Of a stretch of DNA of 64,000 nucleotides, positions 58,796 to 64,000 are shown piece by piece. The position numbers were made by a program, and so were the translations under genes. How positions within the stretch are numbered: position 1 is the first letter of the stretch; each line of letters begins with the position of its first letter. Origin of the DNA: Sphingomonas sp. (GTDB lineage Bacteria; Pseudomonadota; Alphaproteobacteria; Sphingomonadales; Sphingomonadaceae); the NCBI RefSeq assembly GCF_017745215.1, contig NZ_JAGHZV010000019.1, positions 1-64,000 on the forward strand. The letters are read 5' to 3'. The notes under the pieces were generated by a model, which was given only the letters and a program-made list of their open reading frames with translations, ran no database searches and was not told where the DNA came from.

Positions 58796-59271
58796 GGCGC
58801 CTTGTCCGCATCGGGGTGCGCCGCGCGCCAGGCGTCGAGCCGGGCGAGCCACTGCGCAGCGGTGATCGGCCCCTGCGCCCTGGTCTCGCTGTGCTCGGCG
58901 ACGTTCTGGCGCACCTCGAGCCAGAAGGCGGGCCCGGTCTTGAGGTGGAGTTCCTCGGCCTTCCTGTCCATCGTCGCCTGCTGCGCGGGGGTGACGGGCA
59001 TTCTGGGATAGGGCTTGAACAGCAGCACGTCCCAGCCTTCGCCGTCCTCATGGACGAAGAGCTGCGTCGCCGGCTGGCCGCCCGCCTGCGAGACCACGTC
59101 CCACGCCGCGAGCTTGCGGAGGAACGCCTCCTGCCGCCCGGGGGCGAGGCGGAAGACTTCGAACATGGCCTCGGGGAACGGCTCGTCGGCGGGCGCGACG
59201 GGCGTGGTCCAGGCGATCGACGGCGCGAGCACGCCGAGCAGGAGCAGCGACTTCAAGATCGGATGCTTCAT
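58792..59271 (-). CDS. Exported small protein of unknown function
   Basis: A 159-residue protein with signal peptide (MKHPILKSLLLLGVLAPSIA). The mature part has an FEVFRLAPGRQEAFLRKLAA start and VLLFKPYPRM, resembling a dimeric alpha-beta barrel (ferredoxin-like) fold, but this is only suggested by pattern. TTGA overlap with the flavoprotein gene. GGGAGAGG before ATG at 59271 supports the start. An 11-bp palindrome TGGGTTACCCA (59332-59342) lies upstream and may mark its own promoter. Confidence 0.62.
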   Translation of the reverse strand: MKHPILKSLLLLGVLAPSIAWTTPVAPADEPFPEAMFEVFRLAPGRQEAFLRKLAAWDVVSQAGGQPATQLFVHEDGEGWDVLLFKPYPRMPVTPAQQATMDRKAEELHLKTGPAFWLEVRQNVAEHSETRAQGPITAAQWLARLDAWRAAHPDADKAP

Positions 59272-59356
59272 CGAACCTCTCCCTGAAAGGCCTTGCGAAG
59301 GATTAGCCGCGCGCGCGATGGCGCCGGCAAGTGGGTTACCCATTTTCCCCGGGCAC

Positions 59357-59917
59357 CTACCCGGCGCCGCGGCGGACGCCGAGGAACCGGTAGTTGCGGT
59401 GCCAGTCGCCGTCGTACCAGATGAGGTCGAGCGTCCGTTCCTCGCCGTCGAACCACAGGACGGGCACGCTGAGCTTGCCGTCGATCTCGACCACCGAGCC
59501 TAGCCCGACCACCGGATGGCGCCGCTGCGCTTCGGGAAAGGCCTCGCCGAACGCGAGGATATCGCCGGTCTCGGCGGGCTCGAAGCCTGCTGCGCGGATT
59601 TCGCGGATCGCGTCCTCGGACGAGAGGCTGCGGCGGAAGTGGAAGATCTCCAGCGCCTTCTCGCCGACCTGCGCGTCGGTGACGGGGAAGCGTTGCTCGG
59701 TGAGGTCGGGATTGCGCCAGCCATAATCGCCGCGCGCGACACGGTCCTCGAAGGCCAGGCCGGCCGGAACCGAGAGCGCCGAGCCGATCGACGCGGGCGC
59801 CTCGAGCCGCAACGCGAGCTCGCCCGAGATCACGCGCAGCACCGCGTCGCGGCCGCCTGCCTTCTCGATCAGCTGGTCGATCTGCTCGTCGGTCAAGGCT
59901 TGCACGGCAACGGTCAT
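59357..59917 (-). CDS. Conserved protein of unknown function (module shared with the 61832 gene)
   Basis: A 186-residue cytoplasmic protein. N-terminal segment LTDEQIDQLIEKAGGRDAVL...SGE matches that of the protein at 61832. The rest contains GWRNPDLTEQRFP, HFRRSLSSEDAIREIRAAGF and WYDGDWHRNYRFLGVRR. From memory these blocks are seen in conserved hypothetical proteins of candidate phyla radiation genomes; no enzymatic motif is known. GGAG before ATG at 59917 supports the start. Eleven bases after the ornithine-cyclodeaminase-like gene. Confidence 0.65.
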   Translation of the reverse strand: MTVAVQALTDEQIDQLIEKAGGRDAVLRVISGELALRLEAPASIGSALSVPAGLAFEDRVARGDYGWRNPDLTEQRFPVTDAQVGEKALEIFHFRRSLSSEDAIREIRAAGFEPAETGDILAFGEAFPEAQRRHPVVGLGSVVEIDGKLSVPVLWFDGEERTLDLIWYDGDWHRNYRFLGVRRGAG

Positions 59918-59928
59918 GGCGGCTCCGA

Positions 59929-60876
59929 TCAAAGGTCGACGACACGGCCGGCGGATCGCTCGATCGCGGCGCGGTGGACGAGGTTGGCGACGACGAGGTC
60001 CTCGATCGCATGGCCCATCGCCTTGTAGACGGTGACCTCTGCGGCGGCTCGGCGGCCCGGCCGGAGCCCGAGCAGCAGCTCGCCGAGCTCGGTTCCCCGG
60101 CCGGGATCGATCCCGCGGAGCTCGGCGCAGCCGGCGGGTGGCGGCGCGAACGCGATCCGGGCCTCGACGAAGAGCGTGTGCGCGGCGGCGATCGCCGGGT
60201 CGAGCTCGCCGCCCGGCGGGGCGTAGCCGACCGAGCTGATATGCTGCCCGGGCTGGACCCAGTCCGCCAGGACCAACGGCTCGGCGGATTGTGAGCAGAG
60301 GCAGATGATGTCCGACGCGCGGACCGCTGCCTCGATGCTGTCGGCTACCACGACGCGATCGTCGCGCGCGGCGAAGGCCTCGGCGCTCGCCCGGCTGCGC
60401 GAGGCGACGAACACCGTCTCCAGCTCGAAGTGGCGCGACATCAGCTCGAGGTGCGCCCGGCCCTGCACCCCCGCGCCGAGGATCGTCATCACGCGCGATT
60501 CCGGCCGCGCGAGCAGTTTCGCCGCGAGCGTCGCCGCACCGGCGGTGCGCATCGCAGTGACATGCTCGGCGTCGAGCAGCGCGGAGACCGCGCCGGTCGC
60601 CGGGTCCATCAGCACGATCAGCCCTTGGTGCGAGGGGAGGCCGGCCGCGGCGTTCCCAGGGAAGATCGACACCAGCTTGGTGCCGAACTGCAGTTCCGGC
60701 ACGAACCCCGGCATCGTCAGCAGCGACCCCTTGTCGCCCGCCGACAGCGCGCTCCGCGCCGGCGCATCCACGCGCGGATCCGCGCTGATCGCCCTGAACC
60801 CCTCTGCCAGCGCGGCGAGCAGCGCGTCGGCGTCGAGCAGCCGCTCGACGTCGTGCCGGGCGAGCAGCAGCGCCAT
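59929..60876 (-). CDS. Ornithine cyclodeaminase/mu-crystallin family NAD(P)-dependent enzyme
   Basis: A 315-residue protein with MTILGAGVQGRAHLELM as the nucleotide-binding motif (about 128-144), preceded by TAMRTAGAATLAAKLLA, the family's substrate-binding helix; SVGYAPPGGELD is also typical. Members are ketimine reductases, alanine dehydrogenases or cyclodeaminases. Its ATG overlaps the amidase stop (TGATG). With an amidase and an N-alkyl oxidase in the same unit, a cyclic imine or imino acid is a likely substrate; inferred. Confidence 0.85.
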   Translation of the reverse strand: MALLLARHDVERLLDADALLAALAEGFRAISADPRVDAPARSALSAGDKGSLLTMPGFVPELQFGTKLVSIFPGNAAAGLPSHQGLIVLMDPATGAVSALLDAEHVTAMRTAGAATLAAKLLARPESRVMTILGAGVQGRAHLELMSRHFELETVFVASRSRASAEAFAARDDRVVVADSIEAAVRASDIICLCSQSAEPLVLADWVQPGQHISSVGYAPPGGELDPAIAAAHTLFVEARIAFAPPPAGCAELRGIDPGRGTELGELLLGLRPGRRAAAEVTVYKAMGHAIEDLVVANLVHRAAIERSAGRVVDL

Positions 60877-61820
60877 CAGTCGAAGATCTGCCGCGGCATG
60901 TAGAAGGAGACGACGTAATTCGGCATGTCGACGATCTCGTTGATGCGGAGATCGCCCGCGACGCTGCACAGCATATAGGCGTCGACCGCGCTCAGCCCGT
61001 GCAGCCGCGCCAGCCGGTCGATCATCCCGCGCACCGCGTCGCGGCTCGCCTCGCGCAGGTCGGGGCCGATGCCCATCGTCGCTTCATAGCCGCGGCCGTC
61101 GACGTGGCGCGTCACCGGCTCGTGCGTGACGAAGCGCGGGAAGCGCAGGCCTTCGCCCTTCACCAGGTCGAGCTTCACCGTCACGCCCATCGGCGATTCG
61201 ATCGCGGTGCCGCAGACCTCGCCGTCGCCCTGCGCGCAATGCGGGTCGCCGATCGAGAAGAGCGCGCCCGGAACCTCGACGGGGAGGTAGACGTCGACCC
61301 CGGCGACCAGGTCGCGCAGGTCCATGTTCCCGCCGGTGCGACGGGGCGGCAGCGTGCTGAACTCGCCTGGCGCGGCCTGCTCGACCGCCATGATCCCGCA
61401 GAAGGGTCGGAGCGGTATCCTGGCGACCGACGAGAAGAGCGTCGGCGCGGCCAGGCTCCGGTCGTAATGCCAGATGTTGAGCGCCGGATCGGGGAATTCG
61501 TCGGCGAGCAGCCCGAAGCCGGGGATCAGCGCGGTCCAGCCCCAGCCGCTGCCGGCGAACTCGAGCACGCTGATCTTGAGCGCGTCGCCCGGCTCGGCGC
61601 CGTCGACGTGGATCGGGCCGACTGCCGGATTGACGTTGCCGAAGTCGAGCGTCTCGATGTCCGCCACGGTCGAGCTGGCGGACAATTGCCCGCAGACCGT
61701 GTCGATCTCCTCGAAGGTGACGACGTCGCCCGGCGCGACGGTGCGCGCGGGCGGATGCGCGTTGCAGAAGCTGAGGTGCTGCTGGGCGGCGTGGATGGTG
61801 TGGCACTTCGCATGCGTCAT
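60876..61820 (-). CDS. Acetamidase/formamidase family protein
   Basis: A 314-residue FmdA/AmdA-family amidase. Characteristic parts: NVNPAVGPIHVDGAEPGDAL (about 65-84, with the pathway's conserved Gly/Asp), FSIGDPHCAQGDGEVCGTAIE (about 190-210, including His and catalytic-site residues). It hydrolyses small aliphatic amides to acid and ammonia. It starts 11 bp after the gene at 61832 and overlaps the next gene by 1 bp. Confidence 0.9.
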   Translation of the reverse strand: MTHAKCHTIHAAQQHLSFCNAHPPARTVAPGDVVTFEEIDTVCGQLSASSTVADIETLDFGNVNPAVGPIHVDGAEPGDALKISVLEFAGSGWGWTALIPGFGLLADEFPDPALNIWHYDRSLAAPTLFSSVARIPLRPFCGIMAVEQAAPGEFSTLPPRRTGGNMDLRDLVAGVDVYLPVEVPGALFSIGDPHCAQGDGEVCGTAIESPMGVTVKLDLVKGEGLRFPRFVTHEPVTRHVDGRGYEATMGIGPDLREASRDAVRGMIDRLARLHGLSAVDAYMLCSVAGDLRINEIVDMPNYVVSFYMPRQIFD

Positions 61821-61831
61821 CGGCGTCTCCC

Positions 61832-62440
61832 TCACTCGGCGTCGTCGGAACGGCCGCGCGCCACCACGCGGCCGCCGCCGCGCCACCCGCGCGGATAGGT
61901 GATCGAATAGACTTCGAGGTCCCAGCCGCCGTCGCGCCAATAGGTGTCCATCGCCCAGAGCGCGCCGCGCACGTCGGCGACGTAGAAGAAGAACCAGCGC
62001 GTGCGGTCGGCCTGCTTGAGGAAGGCATGGGCCTGGGCGAGCGCGACCCGGGCGCTCCCTTCGCCGCCGAGAGCCGCGAAGATCGGTCCGTCGACGCTGC
62101 CTTTCAGCAAGGTGCAGGGACGGAGCACCGTGGCGGGCACCGCTTCCTCGACGAGGTCGAGGAAGTGGCTCGCGAAATCCTCGCCGATGTAGCTGATCGG
62201 CAACTCGCCGTCGCGGTTGACCACGAATGTCTCGCGCACGACGAAGCGCTCGGTCCCCGGCACCGCGACCGGCGCGCCGACGCCGAGCAGGTCGTCGACC
62301 ACTTCGCGCGGCGCTTCCAGCACATCGCCGGGCTCGCCGACCACCCATTCGCCCGACAGCAATTTCTCGACGCCGCGCAGGCCGCCGACCCGATGGATCA
62401 GCGCTTCGGTCTGGTCGGCGTCGAGGTCGTCCACTTGCAT
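61832..62440 (-). CDS. Conserved protein of unknown function
   Basis: A 202-residue protein. N-terminal LDADQTEALIHRVGGLRGVE...LSGE resembles the 59357 protein. Later blocks include RFVVRETFVVNRDGELPISY, SVDGPIFAALGGEG and DTYWRDGGWDLEVYSI, which from memory recur in conserved hypothetical proteins of candidate phyla radiation bacteria. No active site is recognised. CAGGAG precedes the start. It lies between the M24 peptidase and amidase genes of the same unit. Confidence 0.65.
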   Translation of the reverse strand: MQVDDLDADQTEALIHRVGGLRGVEKLLSGEWVVGEPGDVLEAPREVVDDLLGVGAPVAVPGTERFVVRETFVVNRDGELPISYIGEDFASHFLDLVEEAVPATVLRPCTLLKGSVDGPIFAALGGEGSARVALAQAHAFLKQADRTRWFFFYVADVRGALWAMDTYWRDGGWDLEVYSITYPRGWRGGGRVVARGRSDDAE

Positions 62441-62496
62441 GCGTCGCTCGCTCCTGGCGCCGGGGCCGGCGCCGAAATCCTGGGTTGCCGCGCCGC

Positions 62497-63165
62497 TCAC
62501 TGGAGCAGCAGGTCTTCGTGGAAGGCGCTGAACGGCCGGCTGGGGTGGCGGATCTGGATCTCGAGCACCCACAGCCCGGCGCTCGGTGCATAGTCCGCTT
62601 CGAGCAGCGCACCGTCGTGGACGACGGCGTGGGGGAAGTCCGAGAGCCGGTGCCCGCCCAATTCGAGGTTGAGCGCCCAGCCGAGCCGTCCGGCCTCGCG
62701 CTCCGCGAAGCGATAGAGCTCGAGGCCGCTCAGCCCGTCGGCCAGCCAGCGCGTGCGGGTGGTGTCGAACACTGCCTTCACGTCGCGCGCGGCGCGGTGC
62801 ATCTCGGGGTCGCGGCCGACGACGAAGGTTTCGCCGGCGTCACCCTCATGGCCTTGCCAGACCGGGCCGATATCGAGGAAGAAGATGTCCTCTTGGCCGA
62901 GCACCACGCCGGGCTCGGAAGGCTCCCCGAACTGCTTGAGCGTGTTGATCCCGAAGCGGACGTGCGGGGCGTGCCAGCCGCGCAGCATGCCTCGCTCCTT
63001 GAGCGTGCGCTTGAGCAGCGCGAGCGCGTCCGCCTCGGCCATCCCCGGCACGATCGCGCCGGCGACCTCGTGGATCAGCGCGCGGGTGCGATCGCGCGTC
63101 TCTAGCAGCAGTGCACGGTCGAACCGCGCTCCGCTGCGTTCCTGCTCGATCTTCAGGGGCTCCAA
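62497..63165 (-). CDS. M24 family metallopeptidase-like protein
   Basis: A 222-residue 'pita-bread' fold protein without the N-terminal creatinase domain. All five metal ligands are visible: Asp in FLDIGPVW, Asp in HEGDAGETF, His in FPHAVV, Glu in VLEIQI and Glu in FHEDLLL. M24 proteins include Xaa-Pro aminopeptidases, creatinase and ectoine hydrolase. The frame begins with TTG at 63165 and the next Met is 41 residues in, so TTG is taken. First gene of the leftward cluster, facing a LysR gene. Confidence 0.82.
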   Translation of the reverse strand: MEPLKIEQERSGARFDRALLLETRDRTRALIHEVAGAIVPGMAEADALALLKRTLKERGMLRGWHAPHVRFGINTLKQFGEPSEPGVVLGQEDIFFLDIGPVWQGHEGDAGETFVVGRDPEMHRAARDVKAVFDTTRTRWLADGLSGLELYRFAEREAGRLGWALNLELGGHRLSDFPHAVVHDGALLEADYAPSAGLWVLEIQIRHPSRPFSAFHEDLLLQ

Positions 63166-63366
63166 GTGCCTGCTCCGCTGGCGTCGTCACTGCCGGGAAA
63201 CGCTGCGATCCGGGGCTCGGGCTTTCAATGACAAAAGGGGTATCGACTCATGCCTGCCGCCGGTGCGAATCCGGGACGCGAGGCGGACCGGACGGCGCCT
63301 CGAGCCCTTGCCGGGCCGTCATGGAATTGTATTGTGACGGCATAGAAGCCCGGGTCGGGACAGGAC

Positions 63367-64000
63367 ATGTCGCGTCTGACACTCTCTCAGCTGACCGCCT
63401 TCCTGAAGCTCGCGGAGACCGCCAGCTTCCGGGATGCCGCGACGCAGCTCGGTGTCTCGCAGCCGGCGCTCAGCCGCACGATCCAGCACATCGAGACGCG
63501 CGTCGGCGTCCGCCTGTTCGACCGCGACACGCGCACCGTGACGCTCACGCCCGCGGGCGAGCGGCTCCACCCGCTCGCGATCCGGCTGCTCGAGGATTAT
63601 GAGACGGTCTTCCGCGAGCTCCACGAGTTCGTCGAGGGGCGCGAGGGCGTGATCCGCATCGCCGGGCTGCCTTCGGTCGCCTCGGCGCTGCTGCCGCCGG
63701 CGATCCAGAGCTTCCAGGCACGCTATCCCGCGGTGCGCATCGAAATCTGGGAAGACGTCGGCGACCAGGTCCACAATGCCGTGCGCGAGCGCCGCGCCGA
63801 CATGGGCATCGCCCCGCCGCCCGACCTCGCCGGCGACCTGCGCTACCAGGAATTGCTCAAGGACAGGCTCGTGCTGGTCTGCCGCCATGACGATCCGCTT
63901 GCGGAGGGAATCGAGCATCCCTGGTCGGTGTTCGCCGATCGCCGCTTCATCACCATGTCGCAGGAGACCGGGCTGCGGCGGATGGTCGAGAGCGGGATCG
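63367..64000 (+). CDS. LysR-type regulator (partial, cut by right edge)
   Basis: The first 211 residues of a LysR protein: HTH SFRDAATQLGVSQPALSRTI at 20-39 and start of the effector domain (GVIRIAGLPSVASALLPPAI). It is divergent from the M24/amidase cluster with a 201-bp interval between, so it is the probable regulator of that cluster. The C-terminal part lies outside the window. Confidence 0.88.
   Translation, partial: MSRLTLSQLTAFLKLAETASFRDAATQLGVSQPALSRTIQHIETRVGVRLFDRDTRTVTLTPAGERLHPLAIRLLEDYETVFRELHEFVEGREGVIRIAGLPSVASALLPPAIQSFQARYPAVRIEIWEDVGDQVHNAVRERRADMGIAPPPDLAGDLRYQELLKDRLVLVCRHDDPLAEGIEHPWSVFADRRFITMSQETGLRRMVESGI

Noticed and set aside
60876-62497. M24 plus ornithine-cyclodeaminase-like genes as ectoine catabolism (EutD/EutC)
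   Set aside because: The M24 protein is half the length of ectoine hydrolase, and the companion dehydratase, deacetylase and aminotransferase/semialdehyde genes are absent.

Overview
The window is a GC-rich bacterial chromosome segment with very tight gene packing: many stop/start codons overlap by 1-4 bases. The gene set points to a sphingomonad (Alphaproteobacteria, Sphingomonadaceae). It has two large TonB-dependent receptors, an NDP-forming-type feruloyl-CoA synthetase next to a hydratase/lyase, and the protocatechuate 4,5-cleavage (lig) genes best known from Sphingobium SYK-6. It also has the short palindromic intergenic repeats frequent in this group. No rRNA, tRNA, CRISPR array, transposase or integrase was seen.

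Layout. 1-156 is the 5' end of a large surface protein that runs off the left edge. 0.3-9.6 kb holds a lipocalin, a YheO/DauR-type regulator, a PLP dehydratase with RidA, a tannase-type esterase, a TonB receptor and an exported amidohydrolase. 9.6-11.6 kb holds a Sel1-repeat protein behind a Fur-like palindrome, and DNA polymerase IV.

11.9-28.8 kb is a nearly self-contained lignin-aromatics module. FerA, FerB and a vanillin-type aldehyde dehydrogenase turn hydroxycinnamates into vanillate or 4-hydroxybenzoate. A VanA-type Rieske oxygenase and PobA then give protocatechuate. LigAB, LigC, LigI, LigU, LigJ and LigK take it to pyruvate and oxaloacetate. A LysR regulator with two helix-turn-helix domains (LigR-like) lies between the divergent ligK-U-I operon and the large leftward operon.

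29.1-39.4 kb is an unfamiliar operon behind a divergent MarR gene. It contains a three-part TRAP transporter, four consecutive class III CoA-transferase genes (one without the catalytic Asp), and a 792-residue protein that looks like two 2-hydroxyacyl-CoA dehydratase subunits fused together but without the cluster-binding cysteines. It is followed (39.5-49.2 kb) by genes sharing a 14-bp LacI-type operator: two paralogous CapA-like metallophosphatases, a membrane protein, the LacI regulator itself, a P450 with an atypical I-helix, an MFS carrier, an MmgE/PrpD protein and a TonB receptor. The receptor is followed by a diheme cytochrome and an OmpA-domain protein. I infer one undescribed catabolic system for an acid that is imported, activated to a CoA ester and dehydrated or rearranged.

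53.7-56.7 kb holds two MFS transporters and a MarR regulator. 56.7-63.2 kb is a leftward cluster with an M24 peptidase, acetamidase/formamidase, ornithine-cyclodeaminase-like reductase, Tat-exported sarcosine-oxidase-like flavoprotein, IroE-like esterase and small proteins of unknown function. A LysR gene cut by the right edge faces it. Its substrate looks like an amide or N-alkyl amino acid, but this is inference.
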